DNA from: Rhynchospora pubera
Lineage: Eukaryota; Streptophyta; Magnoliopsida; Poales; Cyperaceae
Length of the DNA stretch: 64,000 nucleotides
Direction of reading: 5' to 3'
Assembly: GCA_028095005.1 (NCBI GenBank)
Contig: CM051461.1
Location: 28,393,432-28,457,431 of the forward strand
Below are positions 54,829 to 64,000 of this stretch, one piece after another (positions within the stretch are counted from its first letter, which is position 1; each line of letters begins with the position of its first letter). The translations under genes and the position numbers were made by a program. Under the pieces are notes generated by a model. The model ran no database searches. It was not told where the DNA came from and was given only the letters and a program-made list of their open reading frames with translations.

Positions 54829-56625
54829 GATGAAGGCTTATAACCTAGGAATCAAATAAATTTATAGACCTAGAGCTAACCTCACTAATCGTTCAGAATA
54901 TAGCTTTAGGGTCGAACCCAAGGGACGGATCTATGAATACCGGACTTGTCTTTTCTTAAAATCTAGATGAAAATATTTTATGGAATTTTTAGTAATCAAA
55001 TAATGCTTAAATTGTAAATGTTTTTGGTTATTTTTGGACTTGGAATAAAATGTTCAAACAAACTAAGTAAAATATTAAAGTAAAGTCTTTTTGAGGTCTT
55101 AACAGAATTTAAGGCGCCTTAGGAATTGGATTTCATCTATGTTTGGCTGTTAAATTAGAAACTCAAAATACTTTCGCATTTGAATTTCTTAATTTAACTA
55201 CAATTAACCCTCTGGTCAATTCGAACACCAATCTGTTTGATTCGAACAGTGCCCTGTTCAGTTCGACCAGATCTCTGTTCGGTTCGACCAGAGGGCAAGA
55301 GTGCGTTGGGTTTGTCTACTATGTTTACTAATGTTTTGAGATAGGTTTGAATGGACGAACCTAGCTAATCTAAACCTCAGCCTTCGCTTGTTGGAACAGA
55401 TTCTGGTTTGTTCACAATCTAACCTAATTAACTTGATTGGTTCACAACTTTTGGTATAGAATTCAATTTGTTAAACCAGTCTATCAGAGTTCTTAGGAGT
55501 ATTTAGAAGTCTTTTGTACTAATCTAAAAGTCGCACTTTTGATGCAGACTAATCTCCCCTTTCGGTTCTAAGATTTACTCCAAATACTTAAATCAATTTA
55601 GACTTGCTATTCCTAACTTAGACTTACTAGAAGCAGCTGTTCAACTAGAAGGTAATTAGAGAATTCAACAAGTAATTAACTCAAGCAACTAATTAATTCA
55701 TAATAGACTAGGTCTCAAAACATAGCAATTCATAGCATATCAAACTAACTTCATCCAAACATAGAGTTACTCTCCTAATCCTAAGGCTATAAAAGGGTCT
55801 AGCCTAACATAGTATCAAAGCAAACAACAAGAGTTAAACAACAATAAAGATACAAGCCCATCAAATCACAAGATAAAAACATAAAGAAATAAAACCAAAT
55901 ACTCCTTATGCTTTTGATCACGATCTTCAAGGCGATGGGGTGATGCTAGATGGAGATGTCACGTGAAACACTGCTGCCGTCGTCACAAGGATGATGATTC
56001 CCAAGGAGAAGAAAGAACTTGACCCTTAGAAAAGTGGAAGATGGTATTCAGAAGCGAATCCCCTTTTCTTCGGGCCTCTAGGGTATATATAGATATCCCA
56101 GGACGCAAGGATGGAAGGCTAGGGCACCAGGGCGCAAGAAATTGCCATAACAATCAATTTCCAAACAAGAAATACTACCATAAGTGATATGGCGGCAACC
56201 TGGTCGGATCGAACAGGTGAGCAGTCGAACCGAACAGGAGAGAGAGAAACCAGCCACGCAAGCACGCCACTGTGAGGTCCAGTCGGATCGAACAGCCAGG
56301 CAGTCGGATCGAACAGGAGAGAGAGATGTCGCCTGATAGCCATGAGTCTAGGTCGATTCGAACAGAAATCTGTTTGGGTCGACCAGAAGAGAGAATAAAG
56401 CCTCCAATGCTAGGAATGAGTCATCTAGCGTGCGTAATACGTCGGGAATCCATCTATACGCTCCAAAGTCATCAGAAATCATCAAAAAACCTGTACATAG
56501 AAGAGAAGAAACGACGGCAGAACCAAATCCTGGAAAAACATAGCAATTTATCAAATAATTTATTGGTTTGAGTCTATTTTAAGTGCTAAGTACGGTCCAA
56601 ATAACAATAAATATTGACTACGTCA
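54828..56625 (-). repeat. 5' LTR of the Athila-like element
   Basis: Copy of 42973-44770. Palindromes at 55212, 55233, 55254, 55275, 56200, 56221, 56279, 56300, 56349 and 56370. The internal sequence that follows in element direction begins directly with TGGCATTCAAAATTTTG, already gag coding sequence. Confidence 0.95.
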
Positions 56626-56630
56626 GTCTG

Positions 56631-58345
56631 CTACACTTTCTAATAGATAGTTATGTTACATAGATGGAAAATTGTAATTGTGAATGGTTTATGCTTTTCT
56701 CAATGAAAAATGTTGAGTGCTCTCTGTTTATCTCCAAAAAAATAATAAGAAATTGTCAATGAATTTGTAAATACTTTATTTCATATTATAAGATAAGAGT
56801 TTGATCCTTCTTTTTCTTAAAAAAAAAAAAAACTCGAAGAATTCCTCATTTTGTTATAATTTTTGGTTAGCTGTTTTTTCAAATAATTATCTTTATCTTT
56901 ACTATTTATAAAAGCATCATACAAAGGTTGTAAGAAAAACCAGACAAAGGTTGTATTATATCCTTAACATGAAATATGGATCGTTGATTTTTCTGATCTA
57001 ATAAGATTTATGGTCTGGATTTGTATATCAGATAAAAGGACAGCCATTTATCTGAAACTGGCTGGGCGGTGAAATGAATTTTAAGCGAATTCTTTCGCTG
57101 CGCTTCGCCAGTTCGATCCTGCGTCGTGTTTTATTTTTTTTTAACTTTTTTTGCTCCCGTCTCTTCGTTCCCTTCTCACTTCTCTCAGAAAAGGAAACAC
57201 ATCCCCCTCACCGGCTCACCCTAGCGATATCAATCTAGGGTTTTAAAGCAGCATGACACGGTGACATCTCCATCCGATCTTGATCATTTTCGCTTGGTTT
57301 CTCTCTTCTCATGCCTCCGCCTCCAGCTTCTCTCCATCGCCTCTCCCCTCTATCTGCTCTATCTGCCCCCCTAGGATTTCTAATTGCCTTTCGCCTCAGC
57401 ATGCTCCTTTCTCCCTTTCCGATCATCTCTATCGTTAACCATCTTCTCTCTCCTCCTTTGCACTCGACCACCACCCCACCACCAACCGAGGAGCCCCTTC
57501 TCCTCCATAGCCTCTCTCACCTCCGTAGCCTCTGCCACCTCTAACCAAAATCAACCTCCGCTCTTCGTTCCTCTCAAATCCTCACACCTCATTTCGTGGC
57601 TGTCAATGAATGCGGATGGTGGCACCTCGACGACAGCTGCAGCAACCTATAGCTACGCTTGAAGCTCACTACTCCCTTTCCGTTGCTATCTCGGTATTGT
57701 TTCTCACTCGATTTTTTCAAATTAGCTAATTTGGATAACTGAAAGTGAGTAATTCTGTAAGTCGAGGTCATTCTATATAATTTTGCGATTCAAACTCCTC
57801 TACTGGCTTTTATCACATTTCTTACTAATTCCTTTGGCATTCTGAATGGCATATACCATTTTAAAGAAACCAAAACCAGATGCGTTGGCATGGCCGATTT
57901 TAAATTACTTAATCTTGATTTCCTATCTAATTTTAAGGCTTGTGCCTTCCTTTTAAGAAATTTTATAGTTGTCTATAAACATTCTCTTTCATAATAAGTA
58001 TGCTGAAGATCTGGCTAAACTTAAAGAATATAAAAATATAAATGCAGTTGTATTAGAACTTTTTTAATGACAATTCTGGATTTTAAAGGTTAGGCCAGGT
58101 CCGTCTTGTTGAAATCGGGTTCAGAACTATGCTATGTTAGGTCCACAAGTGAAAATTTAAAGATAAAGAGCTCATGCTACAAATAAGTCCCAATGTCCAA
58201 GTGAATGGGTTTGGTGGAAATGATATTTTTCTTAGCGATTCTTTAGAATATATATCCATATATGCATCTGCATTCTGCATATGTGTTGTGCAGTGCATGC
58301 ATAGTGAAAACCACATTTTAAAACGTTGTAATTAACAATTTCCAG
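56631..58345 (+). other. Spacer and CT-rich leader-like region before the ABCF3 fragment
   Basis: 56631-57140 is AT-rich without a gene. 57140-57690 is rich in CT and CTC/TCC, like a plant 5' UTR or first exon, and a GTATTG donor-like site follows at about 57693. The open frames at 57311 and 57384 have no recognisable domain. Whether this drives the ABCF3 fragment is unknown. Confidence 0.4.
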
Positions 58346-60623
58346 GTAGTAACGGATATACTCCATCTGCACAACCAAAAGCTGACAGCTTACAAAGGTT
58401 CCTATGACACATTTGAGAGATCACGGGAAGAGCTGCTTAAGAACCAGCACAAGGCTTTGGAAGCCAATGAGAAAGCCCGGGCACATATGCAGGTCAGTTT
58501 TTCTGATTCTTAAAATTTGAAATTACTTTCATGCTTAATACAATTTCCTTACTCGTTTTCCATATGTTCAAAATTAAAATGAGGATCCCGAAGAGAAAAA
58601 AAAATGAGGATTTGTAAAGATAGAACATTATGTACTGGTGTCGATTTTTAGAATCAGCAGTGCATACCTTTTATACTCGTAAGTTAGGCATACCTCAGAG
58701 CTGGTATGGCTAAGTTTGATGACATATAAAGTACCTTATCTTAGACATTGTTGATGTGATTAATGACAGTAATCTGGTGTTTGTGTGCATTTCAGGCTTT
58801 TATTGATAAGTTCCGCTATAATGCAAAACGGGCCTCACTTGTTCAATCAAGAATCAAGGTACTTTTTATGGCTTCTTGGTACTGATTTTGCCAATTTGTT
58901 CTATTTCCATTTCTCTACAGTAGAGAATATTTTGTTTCATATTTTTCTTCTACTATTTATTACTGGTACTCGATCTTAAACTCTTTCAGGCATTGGACCG
59001 CATGGGTACTGTAGATGCAATAATCAATGATCCAGAGTATGTTTAAGCACATTTTTCACAAGCTTATTGCACATTTCGTTGATAGGGAATTTTTTATTGA
59101 TTTCCTCATTTTTCACTTCTTATATTGTTCATTATCTCTGCATTTATGAATTATGAAGCTTCTCTTTCTGAGAACCTTACCTTTTTTTTGTCTTTGTGAA
59201 GCTACGAGTTTGAGTTTCCTACTCCAGATGACCGTCCAGAACCTCCGATTATCAGTTTCAGGTTTATTTTAAATAATTTTTACCATTGAAACTTTTCCAT
59301 TTGTACTGCTGAGAAATTTTATATTGTATTTGTTGTCTTCAAATGCCAAAAGTAATAGGCAAATATTCAAATACCAGTATGGTGCAATATCTTGGTTTCA
59401 TTATTTTTCATATTCTAATTTATGGAGTGCTTGCTTGTTTATGGAAGTGTATGCTGTACTTTATGCTTTATTTTTCTTTTTACTTTGTTATTTCATTTGT
59501 TTCTTATATCTTTGGTGTAGCGATGCTTCCTTTGGTTACCCAGGAGGGCCTCTCTTATTTAAAAATTTGAATTTTGGTATAGACCTCGAAAGTCGCATAG
59601 CAAGTAAGTGTTCTTTAATTTATTGTGGTTTTTGTTATTAATTTTGACCAATGGTTACAATGATATATTTTATTTACAGCATTTTGTGTATATTAGCTAG
59701 TGGAATTGCTTCTTGTATCTTTGCTATGTTCAAATCAGCTCTTAATAAAATGACTCTTAAATCATCACTTTCTTTTCCATAGAGTGGTACTGAAAGTTAG
59801 CTATAATGTCATTTAAAATTTGCAGTGGTTGGTCCGAATGGCATTGGAAAGTCTACCATACTGAAGCTTATATCAAGAGAGCTGCAACTGACTTCTGGAA
59901 CCGTGTTTCGGTCTCCTAAGGTAACTCCTTGCATCGAACTTAACGTTTTTTTGCTCAAATATTGAAAATTAGTCTTAAATGGGAACCTTCGTATTCTCAT
60001 ATGATAAATGGTGGTTTAAGTAAATTGTCTCATTGGGATTACAATACCAAAGGTTGGCAATACAGTTGGGATTTAAATGAGCTTCATGGCTATACATAAA
60101 GCTTGAAGGAATCGTTGCCACCATATTAATTTTCTAATGTTATTTTCCTGTGCAAAATTTATCTATTTTGCTTTGAAAATGTTATAGGTTAGGATGGCTG
60201 TGTTCAGTCAGCACCATATAGATGGGCTTGATCTTTCAGCAAACCCTCTTCTCTACATGATGAGATGTTACCCTGTGAGTGCCTCAATCATAACATACAG
60301 GAGTTCTCATTTTTCATCTGACATATGAATTCATTGGGCTTTTGGATGTACAACTGTAGTTATTATAAAGATATACTGATTAACTTGTTTTGTCGCCTTT
60401 AGGGTGTACCAGTACAAAAGCTGAGAGCTCATTTGGGTTCCTTTGGTGTCTTAGGAAGTCTTGCTCTGCAACCTATGTATACATTGTCTGGTAGGCACTA
60501 CTTCTATCATTATTCATTTATAAAATTGAGATATTTTCTATCAAATTTTCATTTTTTTTTGAATTTTTCTTACTGCTGCAGGTGGTCAGAAGAGCAGGGT
60601 TGCATTTGCAAAGATCACCTTTC
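58346..60623 (+). pseudogene. ABCF3: ABCF3/GCN20-type ABC protein fragment, introns kept, both ends missing
   Basis: ABCF proteins have two ATPase domains and act in translation control. Nine exons fit the family frame with GT-AG introns: 58346-58492, 58796-58858, 58990-59036, 59202-59261, 59521-59603, 59826-59920, 60188-60274, 60403-60490 and 60582-60623. They encode the inter-domain linker (VVTDILHLHNQKLTAYKGSY, AFIDKFRYNAKRASLVQSRI), the start of the second ATPase domain (SDASFGYPGGPLLFKNLNFG), Walker A GPNGIGKST, the QHHIDGLDLS loop and signature LSGGQKSRVAFAKITF. Homology then stops at a C-rich run; Walker B and the rest are absent, as is the whole first ATPase domain. The frame is open across all nine exons, so the fragment is young or kept. 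Kept introns mean DNA-level capture or duplication, not a retrocopy. Confidence 0.88.
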
Positions 60624-61234
60624 TCCCCCCCCTCCGCCCCTTGGTACGGCTTACTTGATTGCATGGTTCAATCATTCAGTGTTGATGATGTTTGAAAAAA
60701 AGGCCAGTCTGTATACTATTTGCTTATTAGTAATTAGTATTCTGATATTTGCAAATTGAGACACAATTTTGAGCTTATAAAGTGTGGATCGTGAATACTT
60801 AAACTTTTTGTACAGGCAATTTAGGCAAATTATTTGGTGATTTTTGAAATTAAAATCAGGCAGATGTATGTGAAGAATTGTCAATACATGCTAATGATCT
60901 TTTCTTTTCTATTTTCTTTTCAGTCTAAATTATGTTGAGTGTACTTTGAAGCGAAAAGCGGAAAGCTTTGTGAAACAAATAGCAAACTCAAAGGTACAAT
61001 TTATGATGCAACTCACCTATGGTCAGAAGAAGTACAATTAATGTCCAGGAGTTAACAATGACAATACCTATTTGATGAACTTTAGACCATGGATTGACTT
61101 GTTTGTGTTACATCTAGGTAAATCTTGTAGATCAACAATGACGGTACTTAAAGTCAATAAGGCCTGTTGGGACTTAATGACAGAATGAACCATAAGCTGT
61201 CGAAATTTTGATAAGGATTTGCATATGGCACAGT
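60624..61234 (+). other. Sequence after the ABCF3 break
   Basis: It starts with a C-rich run and continues AT-rich. No Walker B or other ABC exon is found. One exon-like stretch is listed separately. Confidence 0.4.
60924..60993 (+). other. Candidate exon of unknown origin
   Basis: A 70-bp stretch between TTTTCAG and CAAAG|GTACAA. One frame is open and reads LNYVECTLKRKAESFVKQIA and on. I do not recognise the family. It could be an exon of a second captured gene or chance. Confidence 0.25.
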
Positions 61235-62977
61235 TGTTAGAGTTATGTCCTAGAAGTCAATAATTTAATGACTTAATTATTAGTTTATGTTTTGGATGAT
61301 ATTTTATCATCTGTTCCTAGGTTTATTATTGACAGATCATTCAGGTTGAGGATCTGAATTGTAGATCTCTGTGGATCATTCTTTAGAATGACAATAATAA
61401 ATCTAAACGGTCCATAATCTTGATAATTAACAAGGAACATTAATTATCATATAAGATTAGTATGCAAGTTAAGTGATGATTAAGTTCTACAAATCATAGG
61501 TAAAGAGTTACCAACTTAATTGCATATGTATATGTTATGGAACATAGTACAGGACTTGACCGAACGAAATAAACATATGGATTGTGTTATGTGTCATTGT
61601 TTATTTCGTTATGATTTTGGTTCTAAGTTTGAGATGATTATCTTTTCCACATGAGGATAGGTTCTATAAATCTCGTCTACCGCTGATTCGGGCTGCTATA
61701 CGGACTTGATTTACGTTCTCTTGAATTGTGCGGGGAAAAGTTAATCATCAAGAAAACCGTATGTCCCTCATTAATTCACTTAGTGAGTGACGATATCTGT
61801 TTGGGCCCCTTGATGGAGTTGGATCGTATGCGCGCAACTAAGCGATCAACTCTAGATCAAGAAACGTATAATCTGCAAGAATGACACATTCCTATCTTGG
61901 ATTATATGATGATATCGTGAGACATAAGAATCAAAATAGAGAAACATATTTATTCTCTTATGCAGGATTTAAATACTGTAGCAGTACACTATTTATGCGA
62001 TTTGGGAATCATAACGTGTTGCTAGATACCGCTTATGATTATTGGAATTAAATAACGATTTAATTTCATGTCCAACTTAGCATAAATCCTCAAAGGGTCA
62101 CACAAAATAGAGTTTTGACCAAGACAGTGCATTATTTATTTATTCGCAATAGTTCGTATTGCGGAAATATGATAAGATGATTAATTAATTATATACCGTT
62201 ATAATTAATTAAGTCAAATGGATCATATTGAAATAAATTAATGTATTAGCTAATCCTAGAATAATTATTAATTAGTTAATAATTATTTTAGATCGACACA
62301 ATTTAATATAAATAGTTATATTAATTTATTGGGCCAATATTTATGTATTAAATGTATAGCCCAATTGAAGAGCATTTGGAGTAGCTTCTAATTATGTGAA
62401 TTAGAGGCCTAATTAAATGAGATGAGAGGCCCATGTGAGCCCATAATGTGGCCGGCCCTAGTGGTAGGTAAGAGTGGCATTCTTGTAAATAGATGGTTGG
62501 TGGTAGGTAGGGATTGTGCACTATATATAGAGATGTATAGATGCAAAAGGGGACTAGCTCTCTTCCCTAACCCTAGCCGCCACTCTCTCCCCTCCTTGGC
62601 CGCCGGTCTCATCTCTCTCTCCCCTCCATTAGCTCATGAGTTGAGCATATTCTCTCCACCTATTAAAATGTTAATTAAGGAAGAAAAGAGAATACCTTGG
62701 ATTAGCTTTGTTCTAATCGAATCGCTAGCACGAATCGATTTAGACCTTGGTTAATCTCTAGGTGGCCATCAACCATGGCGGAGGCGCAAGGAGAGCAACC
62801 CCATCGATTTCTAAGCCATAGGATCGAGCCCCGCGAATACGATTTCGCGGGAGGTACAAATTTCCACCTATCTCTTGTGTCGAATAGCTTTGTACTAGAT
62901 CCCTTTGTTGCTTTTGTTTTAATTGGATTAATTAAGGGTAATTAGTCACAAAATTAAAATTGAGCAATTTTCTAACA
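61235..62977 (+). repeat. 5' LTR of the Copia element
   Basis: 1743 bp from TGTTAGAGTTATGTCC to CAATTTTCTAACA, with perfect 6-bp end inverted repeats TGTTAG/CTAACA. A TATATATAG box near 62524 precedes a CT-rich stretch, the likely start of the transcript. Confidence 0.88.
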
Positions 62978-62978
62978 G

Positions 62979-62994
62979 TGGTATCAGAGACAGG
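62979..62994 (+). other. Primer-binding site, initiator tRNA-Met type
   Basis: TGGTATCAGAGACAGG begins one base after the LTR. TGGTATCAGAG complements the 3' end of plant initiator tRNA-Met, the usual primer of Copia elements. Confidence 0.93.
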
Positions 62995-64000
62995 TTGTAC
63001 TTAAGCTATTTTGACACTTAATTAAGAGAAATTGACTAATTAACGGATTAGTAGAGATGATGCGGTTGTTTGCTGTCTGGAAATGGTATTTTCTGTGTTG
63101 TTTCGCGTTTTTCGCTATGATATGTTCTCTGGAAGTTTTTTCCATCTACATGAAAGTTGTAGATCTTTGGATTGTGATTCTTTTGGTGTTAGATTCATAT
63201 TTTTTCTGAAATTGTATGGATTTATTGTGAATAAAACGGAGACAGTGCGCAGAACCAGTTTCTGCTCGTACTGTCCTGTTTGAATGGCTTGAAAGATTTA
63301 TATTTTGAATATAAGTACCAGTTTTCTATGGCTAGAATCAAAGAGGACTTGAAACGTTTTCTGAGCATGTGTAGATTGTTGCTTGACTCGGATTAATTTG
63401 TGGGTTTTCAAGTATGAAAAGGAAGATCTTGTCAGATCCAGTTTATTGAGGAAATCGATTGTTCTAATAAACTGTACCAACTGAGAACTCCTTTAAAAAT
63501 TCTGTTTAAATGGAGTTGTTCTATTTTGAGTTAGGATTCCAGGAAAATTAATTTCATATTTTTTCATGGAAGTTTGGACCTTCAACTGGGTTAAAACATT
63601 TCGATCGACAGTCTGTTCCAGTACAGAATTTGTTGATTGTTTAGTATGTAACTCGAATTTTTTGAACTGAACTTGGTTGTTTTCTTTTCATGGATGGATA
63701 GCCTATAGTCTAAACTAGTTTTTCTATGTATATTGTATATATATATAAACTGGATAGAAGGTGGTCTAACAGACCAAATGGTTGAGAGGATAAGCTGAAA
63801 ATCTCATAACGGTGTTTCGTGCACTTGTAAGAGATTTGTCTTTTTTGATTCTCCTAGATGGTTTAAGATATCTTCTTGAAATTTTTACTGGTAATCACAA
63901 CTATGATAAGGAGCTTAAGTAATTTATTTGAGAATTTTTGGAGACCTAAAACTATTGATTTTGTTGGATTCCATTAGTTACGTTTTTTGGTAAATTACTG
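62995..64000 (+). other. Untranslated leader of the Copia element
   Basis: No ORF with a retrotransposon motif is visible in this 1 kb. Confidence 0.5.

Larger units (their letters stand above)
42973..56625 (-). mobile_element. Ty3/Athila-like LTR retrotransposon, 13.65 kb, young
   Basis: Minus-strand element bounded by two 1798-bp LTRs (TG...CA) and a perfect 5-bp target duplication GTCTG (42968-42972, 56626-56630). Order in its own direction: LTR, gag(part)-pol, noncoding region, second ORF, noncoding region, polypurine tract, LTR. The gag leader and a recognisable primer-binding site are missing. Sprinkled throughout with a 17-bp palindrome at 21-bp period. It sits next to the hAT element's target in gene-free DNA. 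Confidence 0.95.
61235..64000 (+). mobile_element. Copia-type LTR retrotransposon, left part only
   Basis: A complete 5' LTR, a primer-binding site and about 1 kb of leader are inside the window; the coding part and 3' LTR lie to the right. The preceding five bases ACAGT are the expected target duplication but cannot be checked here. No gag start is seen up to 64000, so the leader is long. Confidence 0.85.

Noticed and set aside
42973..56625. CRISPR-like array from the evenly spaced palindromes
   Set aside because: The 21-bp step leaves only about 4 bp between units, the arrays are short and scattered, and the host is a plant.
57311..57662. Proline/serine/leucine-rich ORFs in the CT-rich region
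   Set aside because: Composition effect of a leader-like sequence; no conserved motif or clear splice to the ABCF3 fragment.
62409..62754. ORFs in the Copia LTR
   Set aside because: LTR sequence around the transcript start; no recognised protein.

Overview
This window is nuclear DNA from a flowering plant. The genes have short exons and AT-rich introns, the proteins match plant families (membrin, a p23 co-chaperone, KS-type dehydrins, ABCF3), and more than half of the sequence is transposable elements. Membrin and ABCF3 residues look monocot-like, but I cannot fix the species.

Layout. 0.4-7.1 kb: two divergently transcribed housekeeping genes, membrin (minus strand, last exon outside the window) and a p23 co-chaperone (plus strand). 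Their shared promoter region holds a Mutator-type MITE with an inner minisatellite. 7-13.7 kb: gene-free DNA with MITEs of four types. 13.8-40.3 kb: a local array of seven small, lysine/glutamate-rich KS-type dehydrin loci: 13.9 kb intact; 19.1 kb frameshifted; 28.3 kb pseudogene; 31.9 kb intact; 34.5 kb minus strand with a shifted tail; 38.3 kb intact; 40.1 kb pseudogene. They spread by direct duplication (blocks at about 21-29 kb and 30.2-33 kb), by a tail-to-tail inverted duplication (32.3-34.4 kb), and by a tandem duplication set inside a larger inverted repeat (36.2-42.2 kb). Empty sites in the paralogous copies confirm many of the transposon insertions. The 21-29 kb block carries a 5'-truncated L1-type LINE that is itself split by a full-length RTE-type LINE with an intact 1040-residue ORF.

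43-56.6 kb: one Ty3/Athila-like LTR retrotransposon on the minus strand (13.65 kb). Its two 1798-bp LTRs show no differences where I compared them and it has a perfect 5-bp target duplication. It encodes an open Gag(part)-PR-RT-RH-IN polyprotein and a second Athila-type ORF, but it lacks the normal primer-binding leader and the start of gag. It contains about 50 copies of a 17-bp imperfect palindrome, nearly always in pairs or fours with a 21-bp period. They lie in the LTRs, in untranslated regions and, in all three reading frames, in the linkers between polyprotein domains. This is the most unusual structure in the window.

56.6-61.2 kb: a CT-rich leader-like region, then an intron-containing fragment of ABCF3 truncated at both ends. 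61.2-64 kb: the 5' LTR, tRNA primer site and leader of a Copia element that runs off the right edge.

The host genes do not form a pathway. Membrin acts in ER-Golgi vesicle fusion, p23 in the Hsp90 cycle and dehydrins in desiccation and cold protection; they are simply neighbours.
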